NCBI GenBank assembly: GCA_900549995.1
Contig: URQQ01000013.1
Coordinates: 1-64,000 of the forward strand
Direction of reading: 5' to 3'
DNA: 64,000 nt
Source of the DNA: an uncultured Lachnospiraceae bacterium
GTDB taxonomy: Bacteria > Bacillota > Clostridia > Lachnospirales > Lachnospiraceae
The notes under the pieces are model-generated. The model did not search any database. It saw nothing but the letters and a program-made list of their open reading frames with translations, and was not told the DNA's origin. The position numbers and the translations under genes were made by a program. Below are positions 17,699 to 27,266 of this stretch, in pieces; within the stretch, counting starts at the first letter, position 1; each line of letters starts with the position of its first letter.

Positions 17699-18482
17699 CT
17701 GCATTCTCCCCCCGTCCGGTTTTACGAATCATTCTTCCTATTTCACGTTCTAATTCCATGAATTCCGGCTTATACCTTACTTCCACCACATTTCTCGGAC
17801 GTGATAAAGGTACCAAAAATTCTTTTTGTACCGAGGATGGACGTTGTCCCATAACTATAATACGGTCTGCCAGACTGATTGCCTCACCAATATCATGAGA
17901 AATATATACAATAGTCAGATGTTTTTGCGCCCAAAGCTCCAAAATCTCCGACTGAAGTGCTTCGCGGGTAAATACATCCAATGGTCCAAATGGTTCATCC
18001 ATAAATATAATTTCCGGGTCGTGTGCCAGAGCACGAAGTATCATCACCCGCTTACACATTCCACCGGAAAGTTCAAACGGATATTTATCCTCAAATCCAG
18101 ACAACCTGCCTGCCTTGATTAATTTTCTCGCCTTTTGATACCGTTCCGCTTTTGGAACCCCATCCAGCTCCGGTCCCAGCACAATATTATCAATCACCTT
18201 TCTCCACGGCAGAAGTGTCTCTGACTGAGATATGTAACCAATACGATGCTTTCTTTCTGCCAGCGGCTTACCCTCCAGTATTACCTCACCTTCAGATGGT
18301 TTCAAAATACCACTCATAATATTAAGCATTGTCGTTTTTCCACAGCCACTCGCTCCGACAATAGCAACGAATTCCCCATCTTTTATGTCCAGATCAACAT
18401 GATTTAATGCCTGTACCCTGCTTCCATCTACCGATTCATAATAATGACAAACATGTCTCAAACGAAGTTTTATTTCTTCCAT
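17691..18482 (-). CDS. ABC importer ATP-binding protein, SsuB/TauB type
   Basis: 263 residues with Walker A GASGCGKTT (43-51), Q-loop QSE, signature LSGGMCKR and Walker B IIFMDEPFGPLD. The Cys-Lys in the signature (usually QRQR/MRQR) is a mild variant. First gene of the operon ATPase-permease-binding protein-UroD-corrinoid protein. The start has GGGAG eight bases upstream. Confidence 0.92.
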   Translation of the reverse strand: MEEIKLRLRHVCHYYESVDGSRVQALNHVDLDIKDGEFVAIVGASGCGKTTMLNIMSGILKPSEGEVILEGKPLAERKHRIGYISQSETLLPWRKVIDNIVLGPELDGVPKAERYQKARKLIKAGRLSGFEDKYPFELSGGMCKRVMILRALAHDPEIIFMDEPFGPLDVFTREALQSEILELWAQKHLTIVYISHDIGEAISLADRIIVMGQRPSSVQKEFLVPLSRPRNVVEVRYKPEFMELEREIGRMIRKTGRGENADD

Positions 18483-18538
18483 AATATTCTCCCAAACAAT
18501 CTTTGTTTATAATATCATCCTATTTTCTATCATTGTTA

Positions 18539-18550
18539 GCTCATATGAGC
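18539..18550. promoter_or_regulatory. Perfect palindrome upstream of importer operon (candidate Crp/Fnr site)
   Basis: GCTCATATGAGC, a perfect 12-bp inverted repeat. A candidate -10 (TATTAT, minus strand near 18512-18507) lies downstream with a poor -35, which puts the palindrome centre near -43, where a class II activator would bind. The adjoining Crp/Fnr gene is the obvious candidate; the motif is not a textbook CRP or FNR box. Confidence 0.4.
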
Positions 18551-18585
18551 CCTTTCCCGAAAGAATGGCTCTAATTATTACCCAT

Positions 18586-18631
18586 CAAAAAAAGATTAGA
18601 AAATCACTGAAACTCCAGCCATTTCTAATCT
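18586..18631 (-). terminator. Terminator after Crp/Fnr gene
   Basis: Minus strand: ten-base arms AGATTAGAAA and TTTCTAATCT around a 19-base loop, followed by a run of six to seven T. It separates the regulator from the importer operon. Confidence 0.65.
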
Positions 18632-18663
18632 TCTATCATTGATATTATCCGTCTACACTTTAT

Positions 18664-19377
18664 CTATTTTTTATGTATTCTATTTATTCGTCTCGAATGT
18701 TCTTCTACCCGCATACTCTCCGAAATATACTTCTCAATTACCGAAATATCTTTAATCACAATCTGTTCATACTGCAATTCTATTCCTCCCTCATCTTTCA
18801 AACAGGTTAATGCCCGTTTTACCTGACTTTTTGATGCATTTATTGTATATGCCAATTCTTCCTGAGTAATTGGGAATACATCCGTATTATAATCTTTATA
18901 AGAAAACACATGAAACAACAAATTGCTGGTACGAGTAATACATTCACCATCTCTGTATAAGATCTGTGTTACATACAAATATGACGTTACCCGGCTCCAC
19001 TGCCTGTCCAGCAATCTCAGAAATTCCGCATCTGTCATTCTCAATTTTTTATAATATTGAATTGGGAATACAAATCCTGTTACTTCTCCTCTTGCTGCAA
19101 CCAGCATCTGTATATCGTTGTACGGCAAAAACGGCTCTGGCTCAAATAAAGGCAATACAACTCCCGAATGAAAAGCCATCAACTGCATATAGGTTCCATC
19201 CGGTCTGCACAATCGAAAATATAAGAGTCCAGAATCCAGATAAATTGCCAAATCTCTGCTCTTTAAAAAGGGTAAAACATCTTCTCCTTTTTTTATTCTT
19301 ATCTCTGTCCCAATTTCCTTAAATTTTGTCCGATACGGAAACATATTTCCATACTGTACAAAACCTATATAATCCAA
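18664..19377 (-). CDS. Crp/Fnr family transcriptional regulator
   Basis: 237 residues from a TTG start at 19377 with GGAG seven bases upstream. N-terminal cyclic-nucleotide-binding-like barrel (about 15-120), long helix, and C-terminal Crp-type HTH (EELAYTINASKSQVKRALTCLKDEGGIEL). No FNR-type four-Cys iron-sulfur motif is visible, so an effector other than oxygen is likely. It is directly upstream of the importer/corrinoid operon and probably activates it. Related regulators control clostridial reductive or demethylation operons, but the ligand here is unknown. Confidence 0.82.
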   Translation of the reverse strand: MDYIGFVQYGNMFPYRTKFKEIGTEIRIKKGEDVLPFLKSRDLAIYLDSGLLYFRLCRPDGTYMQLMAFHSGVVLPLFEPEPFLPYNDIQMLVAARGEVTGFVFPIQYYKKLRMTDAEFLRLLDRQWSRVTSYLYVTQILYRDGECITRTSNLLFHVFSYKDYNTDVFPITQEELAYTINASKSQVKRALTCLKDEGGIELQYEQIVIKDISVIEKYISESMRVEEHSRRINRIHKK

Positions 19378-19525
19378 TCTTTTTCTCCTTTCGCTGACCT
19401 AATCATCTGTATAAGCCAACGAAATAAGTATATTATATTCCGTGATTATTTTCTAATTGAATTTGCAAATAAATATTGGGTATTATTGATTATATCTATG
19501 ATAACCTTTTGTCCCCAGCATCTAT

Positions 19526-20758
19526 CTATATCAGAACCGGCTTTGCATATCTCTTGTCTCGTCTCTTTATCAACACATAAAATGACTGCAGCACAACTGC
19601 TCCAACAAGTATAAACAAAAACATCATAATATATGCAATCACATAATCTCCTGAGATATCTGCGATAATCCCTGGAACCGTCGCAAATAGCAATCCTCCC
19701 AAGGTCTGTGTTGTCTGAAATCTTGACACGGTCTTCGGATAATCTTTTTCGGTTGCCACCTCAACCGCATAAGTTGATGTCGCAACGGAGGCAGAAGCAC
19801 AGCCAATTCCAACCAGCGCCGCTGCCACACAGGCAACATGGAATGTCCCAAATCTTGCAGCGCAGCAAAGCCCGGCTCCCACAATTGATGCCAGATAAAG
19901 AATGTTACATGAGTGAAATACTCCCATCTTATCCGACAATTGGCCATATGCACATTTTCCAAAAGCGAGGCTGATACCGAAAATAGATACAACGGTAGAA
20001 ATCTGTCTGCTTGTAAAATCTACAGACTGGTACAGAACCGATAAATTTCCGCTGATGTTATTTGCAGCAGCTCCCAGTAACAACAGTCCCACCGTCATCG
20101 CCAAAAACATGGGTTTTGAAGCAGTCTTATTGGCATAGGTCTGAACAGCTTCCTCAGTATCTGCTCCCAGTGGTTCCAAATCAAGACAGGACGGCATACT
20201 GCGAAGCAGAAGGTAAACTACAATCGTAATAACAAATACAAAAACCGCTTCTGCAATAAAAGATATCTGAAGAGACCAATGCTCCACCATTGATGTGATA
20301 ATCGGCGACGCTATAAATGTAGATGCTCCTGTGGAAGCCATACATATTCCAAGCGCAAGGCCACGATGATCGTTAAACCAGCGTGAAATCAAGATAGAAA
20401 CCGGAATCATACTTCCAAATCCATATGCGATTCCCGCAATTATTGCAGACAGACAATACCCTGCAAATCCATTTGAAAGACTAAATGCAGCAAAAGAAAT
20501 TGCACAGACTAATAAAGAAACAGACACGACCCGGCGAATCTCATATTTACGCAGAAAAGAATTGACAAACAACATTCCCATCACGCCAAAAAAACTTCGA
20601 ATAAAAACAATAATAGATACCTGAACATTGGCAAGATGCTTTATACTGATCAGATACGGCAGATACGCCGCGAACCCTGTAACTGAAAGCCCTCCTGTAC
20701 AGAATAACAATAAAGTACATCCAATGCAGATAAACCATGAATAATGTATTTTTTTCAT
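19526..20758 (-). CDS. MFS transporter, OxlT/OFA-like
   Basis: 410 residues from the ATG at 20758 (GGAGAGG eight bases upstream; a TTG two codons earlier is less likely). Twelve membrane segments, with the opening HYSWFICIGCTLLLFCTGGLSVTGFAAYLP typical of oxalate/formate-antiporter-like MFS proteins. Last gene of the redox island operon. Likely imports or exchanges the carboxylate handled by the island; substrate unknown. Confidence 0.87.
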   Translation of the reverse strand: MKKIHYSWFICIGCTLLLFCTGGLSVTGFAAYLPYLISIKHLANVQVSIIVFIRSFFGVMGMLFVNSFLRKYEIRRVVSVSLLVCAISFAAFSLSNGFAGYCLSAIIAGIAYGFGSMIPVSILISRWFNDHRGLALGICMASTGASTFIASPIITSMVEHWSLQISFIAEAVFVFVITIVVYLLLRSMPSCLDLEPLGADTEEAVQTYANKTASKPMFLAMTVGLLLLGAAANNISGNLSVLYQSVDFTSRQISTVVSIFGISLAFGKCAYGQLSDKMGVFHSCNILYLASIVGAGLCCAARFGTFHVACVAAALVGIGCASASVATSTYAVEVATEKDYPKTVSRFQTTQTLGGLLFATVPGIIADISGDYVIAYIMMFLFILVGAVVLQSFYVLIKRRDKRYAKPVLI

Positions 20759-20760
20759 TT

Positions 20761-21597
20761 TCAAAACCTCTCCACAATATCTGTTGACGCGGCGAGCTCC
20801 TTCTGATTCTTAAAACTGTCAAGTCTTTTGCTAAGAGCATCAATCGTCTGTTCTAATGCTTTTGATCCAAGAACCATATGGAGCGGTGCCGGCTCTATAT
20901 CCACACTTTCAATCATTCTCGACGCCATTGCCGCCGGATCACCCGGTGCAAGCCCCTTCCTGGGATTCAGCATCTCCAGAAATCCATGCGCATGTTCATA
21001 TTCTGGAATCAGGTTTGCAGCAACTTTCGCTCCTCCATACCGGAAGTCCGTTCTCGCTCCTCCGGGCTCAACAATCGTTACTCCTACATGAAACGGCGCC
21101 ATCTCTAATGTCAACGCTTCACAATAACCTTCAATGCCAAATTTTGTCGCGTTATACAATGAATTCCCCAGATATCCAACCTGCCCTGCTACCGAAGATA
21201 CCTGAATGATCCGGCCGCTCTTTTGCTTTCTGAGAAAAGGAAGCGCCGACTGGATCACCGCGATAGACCCTGTCAGATTGGTTTTAATCACATGTTCAAT
21301 CTCTTCTTTTGAAAACTCTTCCGCCGCGCCATATAGTCCATATCCCGCATTACTGACAAGCACATCTATTTTTCCCTGCTCCGAAAAAGCATCCTGGATC
21401 ACCTTCTTTACCTGATCCACATCTGTCACGTCCAGCTGCTGATAGAAAAACCGATCCGGATATAATTCTAAAAGTTTCTCAATCTTTTTTACATTTCGGA
21501 CAGTACCTACAACACGGTCTCCCCGTTCAAGTAATTGTCTGGCAATCTCATACCCAAATCCACTGCTGGCGCCTGTGATCAGCCATGTTCTACTCAT
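20761..21597 (-). CDS. Short-chain dehydrogenase/reductase
   Basis: 278 residues. Rossmann motif TGASSGFG (8-15), NAG in LVSNAGYGLYGA, and the YNATK active-site Tyr/Lys with the upstream Ser (VSSVAGQVGYLGNSLYNATK). Classical SDR, probably NAD(P)-dependent oxidation or reduction of an alcohol/ketone. It overlaps the preceding Fe-ADH gene by eight bases, so translation is coupled. Confidence 0.9.
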   Translation of the reverse strand: MSRTWLITGASSGFGYEIARQLLERGDRVVGTVRNVKKIEKLLELYPDRFFYQQLDVTDVDQVKKVIQDAFSEQGKIDVLVSNAGYGLYGAAEEFSKEEIEHVIKTNLTGSIAVIQSALPFLRKQKSGRIIQVSSVAGQVGYLGNSLYNATKFGIEGYCEALTLEMAPFHVGVTIVEPGGARTDFRYGGAKVAANLIPEYEHAHGFLEMLNPRKGLAPGDPAAMASRMIESVDIEPAPLHMVLGSKALEQTIDALSKRLDSFKNQKELAASTDIVERF

Positions 21598-22771
21598 TCT
21601 CTATCCCTCCTGTATGTTTCGTCTCTGCCACAATATATTTCTTCAAAGACGCCTCGTACATATTGTAAATATCGTTCCAGTCAAATTTTTCCGGATTTGC
21701 CTCTAATCTCCACTGTTGCTGCTCCATGAACATATCCGTCCATTTCACAATTTCTTCTTCTGTCACCTCAATGTCCACATCTCTGTTGGTAATCTGCTGA
21801 ACATAGCCGGCGAATTCTGCAGCATCTTTGAAGCCGCATGCTTCCACGATCGGCTGAATGACGGCCTGATTTCTAAATGCTTTTACATATTCTCCAAGAA
21901 AAATTCCACATGCCAATCCATGGCATACATTTTTGAAATGTGATAACGGATATCCCAGTCCGTGAGGAATGGTCGTACAGGACTGCATAAACGCAATCCC
22001 CTGTGTAAATGCAGCCAAACTAAGTTTATCAAAATCTTCTGCCTCGAGTGTCCCCTTCAGCAAATTGTCTTTAAACTGGGCAAACAACTCAAAACCTGTC
22101 CTGGCAATTCCCCGGTTCAATACATTTGCATCCTTATGAATACTGCATTCCACACCGTGCGCCAGGGCATCGATGGCACCTGTATCAAGAAGAAACAATG
22201 GCGCCCTCTCTATATATCTGGGGTCTACAAATGATATCTCAGGATAGTACCACATATACATGGCTTCCTTTGTCTGTTTGTCCTTTCCGGTAAGCACTGC
22301 TCCCCCGGTGACCTCTGAACCTGTTCCTGCCGTTGTGGGCACAGAAAATACAGGAATATCACAGATATTTTTAAAGTTATTCATCGGTGCGCCAGCCCCG
22401 TAAAATATATCATACGGATCTTTCCCGGGATTGCCGATTAACATGGCAAGAGCTTTGGCAGCATCCAATGCTGCCCCTCCGCCTGCCCCTACCAGAAAGT
22501 CTGGTGTAAACCCGTCTAACTTCTCATACATTGCCACAATATTTTCAACCGGAGGATCTTCCACAACATCCTCCAGTATGATAAACTCCATATCCAGTTT
22601 CCGGAATATCTCCTTCAAATCATCCCTTGCGTAATTGGGACATCCTTTGACGAATTTGCTGGATACAACAACTGCCTTTTTCCCATATTCCTTAAAGATA
22701 TCCTGATGCCCGGCTATACTGTTACGCCCATAATATACGCAGGTCTGTGTGTTATATCGAAAAGCCTTCAT
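21590..22771 (-). CDS. Iron-containing alcohol dehydrogenase (copy A)
   Basis: 393 residues, full length for the Fe-ADH family. NAD-site GAGGGAALDAAKALA, TTAGTGSEVT, and the metal His cluster (ALAHGVECSIH, TTIPHGLGYPLSHFKNVCHGLACG) are present. N-terminus MKAFRYNTQTCVYYG is nearly the same as that of copy C (26042-27187); the two are clear paralogs. Oxidises or reduces a primary alcohol/aldehyde or a ketone. Start has AAAGGAG. Confidence 0.92.
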   Translation of the reverse strand: MKAFRYNTQTCVYYGRNSIAGHQDIFKEYGKKAVVVSSKFVKGCPNYARDDLKEIFRKLDMEFIILEDVVEDPPVENIVAMYEKLDGFTPDFLVGAGGGAALDAAKALAMLIGNPGKDPYDIFYGAGAPMNNFKNICDIPVFSVPTTAGTGSEVTGGAVLTGKDKQTKEAMYMWYYPEISFVDPRYIERAPLFLLDTGAIDALAHGVECSIHKDANVLNRGIARTGFELFAQFKDNLLKGTLEAEDFDKLSLAAFTQGIAFMQSCTTIPHGLGYPLSHFKNVCHGLACGIFLGEYVKAFRNQAVIQPIVEACGFKDAAEFAGYVQQITNRDVDIEVTEEEIVKWTDMFMEQQQWRLEANPEKFDWNDIYNMYEASLKKYIVAETKHTGGIENE

Positions 22772-22793
22772 ATGATCTCCTTTACAGAACTAC

Positions 22794-23966
22794 TCAATAA
22801 GCAAGCTTGATAAAATCAAGAAGCTCTTCTTCTGTCTCAATTGGTTTAAACCATGATTTAGAATCAACAATCGGAAGCAGTCTCTCTGCCACTTCTGGAA
22901 GGCTCTCCTCTGCCACCGGAGCCTTTAATTCAGATAATCTGACCGGAAGTCCCAGTTCTACAAGGAATGCCTCATATTCTGCAATTGCTTCTCTGGCAAT
23001 CGTATAATCTTCCTTATTACCGTCGATTCCCCATACTTTCTTCCCCCATCTGGCATATCTTGAAACAGTGGTATCATTCAGTGAATATTTGAACCACGCA
23101 AGAGATACGATTGCAATATCAGCTCCATGAGGAATACTTACATAACCACTCAGCACAGAATCGGTTGAATGAATGTTTCCGACAAAGTTACGTCCCTGGT
23201 CTGCAAGGTGTGTGATGGCAAGCTCTGCCGCCCAGAGAAGCTGTGCCCTCGCCTCATAGTCTCTTGGACACATCATTGCCTTACGTCCGTTTTCAATACA
23301 TGCCTTCTGAATTGTCTCGGAAAAACCATCCTGAATACTGCCCTCGCTCTTGCTGAAATATCCTTCATAAGAATGGCACATAATATCTACAATACCACAG
23401 GCAGTCTGGAACTTTGGAACGGAATACGTATAAGTTGGGTCCGCAAATACTGCTGCCGGTCTCACCAGCTCTGTTCTGTAATCCTTCTTAATATGTTCCT
23501 CATAATTGGCCATAACCGTCACGTTGGATACTTCTGACCCGCTCGCGGCAATCGTTGGAATCGTGATAATCGGAAGCGCTTTTTCTACCAGTACTTTTCT
23601 CTCATAGAAATCCCAGCAGCTTCCGTCATGGAACACAGCGAAACTCATTGCCTTCGCAGAATCAATGGTACTTCCCCCGCCAAGTGCGATAATACAGTCT
23701 GCACCCTTTTCCTTACAGAGTTCCACTGCCTTATCTACAGTTGTATGTCTTGGATTTGGTTCAATTCCTGTAAACTCAGTAATTGTAATCCCCTTCTCCT
23801 CACACATGGCATGAATCAAATCATATGCACCCGTCGCCCTGGCCGGAATCTCATCATATAAAAAGAACACCTTTTTACCATATTTGAGAATTGTCTCAGG
23901 AAGTTCTTTTAAAATACCTTTTCCAAAATGAATTTCTGTTGATAAATGAAAATTAAAATCCATCAT
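22794..23966 (-). CDS. Iron-containing alcohol dehydrogenase (copy B)
   Basis: 390 residues from the ATG at 23966, which gives the family-typical N-terminus MMDFNFHLSTEIHFGKG. An in-frame ATG at 23990 adds eight residues. Both starts are oddly placed with respect to two AGGAGG sites (24006-24011 and 23981-23987), which can pair with a CCTCCT between them. NAD-site GGGSTIDSAK, ASGSEVSN and the His cluster (CHSYEGYFSK, SIPHGADIAI) are present. This copy belongs to the BDH-like branch and is more distant from copies A and C. Confidence 0.88.
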   Translation of the reverse strand: MMDFNFHLSTEIHFGKGILKELPETILKYGKKVFFLYDEIPARATGAYDLIHAMCEEKGITITEFTGIEPNPRHTTVDKAVELCKEKGADCIIALGGGSTIDSAKAMSFAVFHDGSCWDFYERKVLVEKALPIITIPTIAASGSEVSNVTVMANYEEHIKKDYRTELVRPAAVFADPTYTYSVPKFQTACGIVDIMCHSYEGYFSKSEGSIQDGFSETIQKACIENGRKAMMCPRDYEARAQLLWAAELAITHLADQGRNFVGNIHSTDSVLSGYVSIPHGADIAIVSLAWFKYSLNDTTVSRYARWGKKVWGIDGNKEDYTIAREAIAEYEAFLVELGLPVRLSELKAPVAEESLPEVAERLLPIVDSKSWFKPIETEEELLDFIKLAY

Positions 23967-23980
23967 ATCATTAATTTTGT

Positions 23981-24011
23981 CCTCCTGCATCCATACAGGA
24001 GGACTCCTCCT
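23981..24011 (-). promoter_or_regulatory. Alternative hairpins over ribosome-binding sites of Fe-ADH copy B
   Basis: In the minus-strand RNA, CCTCCT (complement of 23997-24002) can pair either with the upstream AGGAGG (24011-24006; loop of three) or, as CCTCCTG, with the downstream CAGGAGG (23987-23981; 8-base loop containing ATG). The two stems exclude each other and each hides one Shine-Dalgarno sequence. Possible translational control; also explains the unclear start of the gene. Confidence 0.4.
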
Positions 24012-24023
24012 TTTATATCATTT

Positions 24024-26015
24024 TTACAGTTTTCTTGTTACTTCGTACGCATTGCTGATCTGTGTTGTAATACTTCCAATTCCATTTCCGGCAACAATGT
24101 CAAATGTCTCGATTCCCTCTCCATTTAGCTCATTGCAGATGGATGGCCTTGCACGGAATCCAATTGCGATGATTACATCATCCGCCTCGATTTCCTTTTT
24201 ATTCCCTTCTTTATCAAGAAGAACTGCACCCTTATCAGTGATGCTGTCAAGTCTGTGACCCATCATCTTCCTGACACCGTTGACATCAAGAAGTTCATTG
24301 AGCATGTCTCTGACCCAGAACGGCACTCCATTCGGATCATTTGCACAGATATCATCTAACGCTTCTGCCAGATACACTTCTTTCCCTTCTTTTCCCATGT
24401 CATATGCCATCTCTGCACCGACAAGACCACCACCAACAATCACTACTTTCTGTCCCACTTCTTTCTTTCCTAATAAGACATCCGTACATGCCACAGATTT
24501 CTCACTGTGAATTCCCGGGATTGACGCCGGCATCAATGGTTCCGATCCAATGGCAAAAATAACAGAATCGGCTTTCTTTTCTTTCAGAATCTCTGGTGTA
24601 GCATCTACTCCAAGCGTAATGGTTACGCCGAGATCTTTGATCTCATTGATATACCACTGATTCAGATCGCGGATACTCTGTTTAAAACTATGTACTCCCG
24701 CATCAAACAGACGTCCACCAAGCTTTTCATCTCTCTCAATCAATTCCACCTGATGTCCGCGGACTGCCGCGTTGCGTGCCGCTTCCATGCCGCACACACC
24801 GCCGCCGACTACGACAACCTTTTTCGGATTAACTGCTTTTGTTACGGGATACAGCCCTTCTTTCATTCCCTCCGGATTGACCGTACAGGTAGCAGATCCG
24901 GTGTTGAATGCAGAAGCCATACAGTTGCCACATGCGATACATGGACGGATCTTAAAAGACTGACCCATCTGCAGTTTCTTTACGTAGAATGGATCAGCAA
25001 GAGATGCTCTTCCAAGTGCAATTCCGTCCGCCTCCCCATTTGCAACAGCAGCCTCTGCCATGTCTGGGTCATCCATACGTCCCGCGACATATACCGGGAT
25101 AGATACTGCTTTTTTTAATTGTTTCGAAAGCTTCAGGTTATATCCTTTGTCAATGTAAGCTGGTGCCACGCAGTAATAGAAAGAATCATAAATACCAGAA
25201 TTGACATCTAACATATCATAGCCATAACTTTGAAGCAATTTTCCAATCTCACATGCCTCTTCAATCGTTCTTCCGGCTTCATCGGAGCCATCCAAAGAAG
25301 CCTCTCCGAATCCTTTGATCCAGGATTTCATTCCCATTCTGATCGAAACCGGGAAATTCTCTCCACATTCTTTCTTGATACCCTCTACAATTTTTCTCGG
25401 AACAGTCAGCCGTTTCTCTAACGTTCCGCCATATTCATCATCACGCTGATTACTGATTGCCATAGCAAACTGATCCATCAGATATCCCCAGTGCATTGCA
25501 TGAACTTCGACTCCGTCAAATCCTGCATCACAGGCCATCTTCGCAGTCTTAATCATGTAGTGAATCTTAATCTCAATTTCCTCGGGTGTCATCTGTTCGC
25601 AGAGTTCTTCCGGATTACCGTATCTCGGAATTGGCGAAGGCGCTTTTTGTCCCGGTTTCATACGGCCATGGCCAAATCCTATCTGCATAAATGTTTTCGC
25701 TCCATATGCATGGATTCTCTGTGTCAGGCGGCAGGCGCTTTCTCTCCATTTTCCCGGTGCGTAGGACGGAGGCACCACACCATTGATCAGATCCGGCTTC
25801 TGTGCTTCCATATCAACCACAACACTGCCAAGTACAATCAGCCCAAATCCTCCTCTTGCACGTTCGATATAATATTCAATTGTATTATTTGAATATTCAC
25901 CGCGTGTTCCCTGCATATCGCCGGTGCCCATAGCTGCAACCGCAAAACGGTTTTTCACCGTCAGACGCTTGCCGATTCTGAGCGGTGTAAATAAATTTTC
26001 ATATTTTTTGCCCAT
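24024..26015 (-). CDS. 2-enoate-reductase-type FMN/FAD/4Fe-4S oxidoreductase (old yellow enzyme family)
   Basis: 663 residues. FMN-binding TIM barrel (about 5-355), then cysteines C359, C362, C365 and C377 for a 4Fe-4S cluster (C-x2-C-x2-C-x11-C; the middle spacing is one shorter than the usual x3), then an FAD domain (GGGVCG at 404-409) and an NAD(P) domain (VGGGLVGAEMA). This is the layout of 2-enoate reductase, 2,4-dienoyl-CoA reductase and BaiCD/BaiH-type bile-acid ene reductases. It reduces an activated C=C bond with NAD(P)H. Neighbouring SDRs and Fe-ADHs fit a path in which an unsaturated carbonyl compound is reduced stepwise. Substrate unknown. Confidence 0.9.
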   Translation of the reverse strand: MGKKYENLFTPLRIGKRLTVKNRFAVAAMGTGDMQGTRGEYSNNTIEYYIERARGGFGLIVLGSVVVDMEAQKPDLINGVVPPSYAPGKWRESACRLTQRIHAYGAKTFMQIGFGHGRMKPGQKAPSPIPRYGNPEELCEQMTPEEIEIKIHYMIKTAKMACDAGFDGVEVHAMHWGYLMDQFAMAISNQRDDEYGGTLEKRLTVPRKIVEGIKKECGENFPVSIRMGMKSWIKGFGEASLDGSDEAGRTIEEACEIGKLLQSYGYDMLDVNSGIYDSFYYCVAPAYIDKGYNLKLSKQLKKAVSIPVYVAGRMDDPDMAEAAVANGEADGIALGRASLADPFYVKKLQMGQSFKIRPCIACGNCMASAFNTGSATCTVNPEGMKEGLYPVTKAVNPKKVVVVGGGVCGMEAARNAAVRGHQVELIERDEKLGGRLFDAGVHSFKQSIRDLNQWYINEIKDLGVTITLGVDATPEILKEKKADSVIFAIGSEPLMPASIPGIHSEKSVACTDVLLGKKEVGQKVVIVGGGLVGAEMAYDMGKEGKEVYLAEALDDICANDPNGVPFWVRDMLNELLDVNGVRKMMGHRLDSITDKGAVLLDKEGNKKEIEADDVIIAIGFRARPSICNELNGEGIETFDIVAGNGIGSITTQISNAYEVTRKL

Positions 26016-26041
26016 TTTATATCTCCTATCAAATCATGTGG

Positions 26042-27187
26042 CTATACTAAATATTTTTCCAGTGATACCTTAAACAAGTTATAGATATCATCTCTGCTCA
26101 ATTCTTCCGGATTGGCCTCCAGTCTCCATGTCTGCTGTGTCATGAACATATCTGTCCATTTCTGAAGTTCTTCTTCTGTCACTGTGATATCCACGTCACG
26201 GTTTGTAAGTTGTCTCACATAATCCGCAAATTCCGCCGCATCCTTGAATCCACATTTTTCAACAATCGGCTGTACCAGCGACTGATCCTTGAACGCCTTT
26301 AAATATTCTCCGAGGAAAATGCCACATGCAAGACCATGGCACACTTCTTTATAATGAGAAAGCGGATATCCAAGACCATGAGGAACTAAGGTACAGGTCT
26401 GCTGGAAAGCTACTCCCTGCATCAGGGAATGCTGACTCATCTTCTCGAATTTTTCTTCATCCATTGTCCCGGCAAGAAGGTCATCTTTGAACTCTGCGAA
26501 CAGTTTAAATGCCGCATCAGAGATTGCCTGATTCATCACATTGGTATCCTTATGAAGATATCCTTCCACGCCATGAGCCAGTGCGTCAATTGCACCGGTA
26601 TCAAGAAGAAACTGTGGTGAATGGATGAGATAGGAAGGATCCACGAAAGAAATCTCCGGGTACAGCCACATATTCTGTGATTCTTTGGTATCCTTGTCTG
26701 CTCTTGTAAGCACTGCGCCGCCTGTCACTTCGGAACCAGTTCCTGCTGTCGTCGGGACAGTCAGAACCGGAATGTCACACATATTCTTGTAATTATTCAG
26801 CAATTTTCCCGGCCAGAAAAAGATCTTATATGGATCATCTGCTCCATCGTTAATGAACTGTGCCAGAGATTTTGCGGAATCCATTGCAGATCCGCCGCCT
26901 ACGCCAAATACAAAATCAGGAACAAAACCATCCAATGAATTGTAAATATCAACAATACTCTCAACAGAAGGATTCTCTTCCGCATGATCATAAACCTTGT
27001 ATTCAATTCCCAACTCTTTCAACACCTCCTCGGTGTCTGCGAGCGCAAAATTCGGACAATTCTCAATGAACTCCGTTGTAACAATGACTGCTTTTTTCCC
27101 CAATGCCTGAATCTTATCTGCATTTTCTTTTAAACATCCTTTTCCAAAATATACGCATGTCTGCGTATCATATCTGAACGATTTCAT
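26042..27187 (-). CDS. Iron-containing alcohol dehydrogenase (copy C)
   Basis: 381 residues from the ATG at 27187; an in-frame extension to 27394 has no homologous sequence and would overlap the upstream SDR gene. N-terminus MKSFRYDTQTCVYFG, NAD-site GVGGGSAMDSAK, TTAGTGSEVTGGAVLTRADK, and His cluster ALAHGVEGYLH / TLVPHGLGYPLSHYKEVCHGLACG. Close paralog of copy A along the whole length. GGAGG precedes the start. Lies 26 bp upstream of the 2-enoate reductase gene. Confidence 0.92.
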   Translation of the reverse strand: MKSFRYDTQTCVYFGKGCLKENADKIQALGKKAVIVTTEFIENCPNFALADTEEVLKELGIEYKVYDHAEENPSVESIVDIYNSLDGFVPDFVFGVGGGSAMDSAKSLAQFINDGADDPYKIFFWPGKLLNNYKNMCDIPVLTVPTTAGTGSEVTGGAVLTRADKDTKESQNMWLYPEISFVDPSYLIHSPQFLLDTGAIDALAHGVEGYLHKDTNVMNQAISDAAFKLFAEFKDDLLAGTMDEEKFEKMSQHSLMQGVAFQQTCTLVPHGLGYPLSHYKEVCHGLACGIFLGEYLKAFKDQSLVQPIVEKCGFKDAAEFADYVRQLTNRDVDITVTEEELQKWTDMFMTQQTWRLEANPEELSRDDIYNLFKVSLEKYLV

Positions 27188-27266
27188 CTTATTACCGCTC
27201 CTCCTTTTTTCATGCTGATAGGAAAAATGTGCTGTGCATATCAGCCACACAGCACATCTGCCCATT

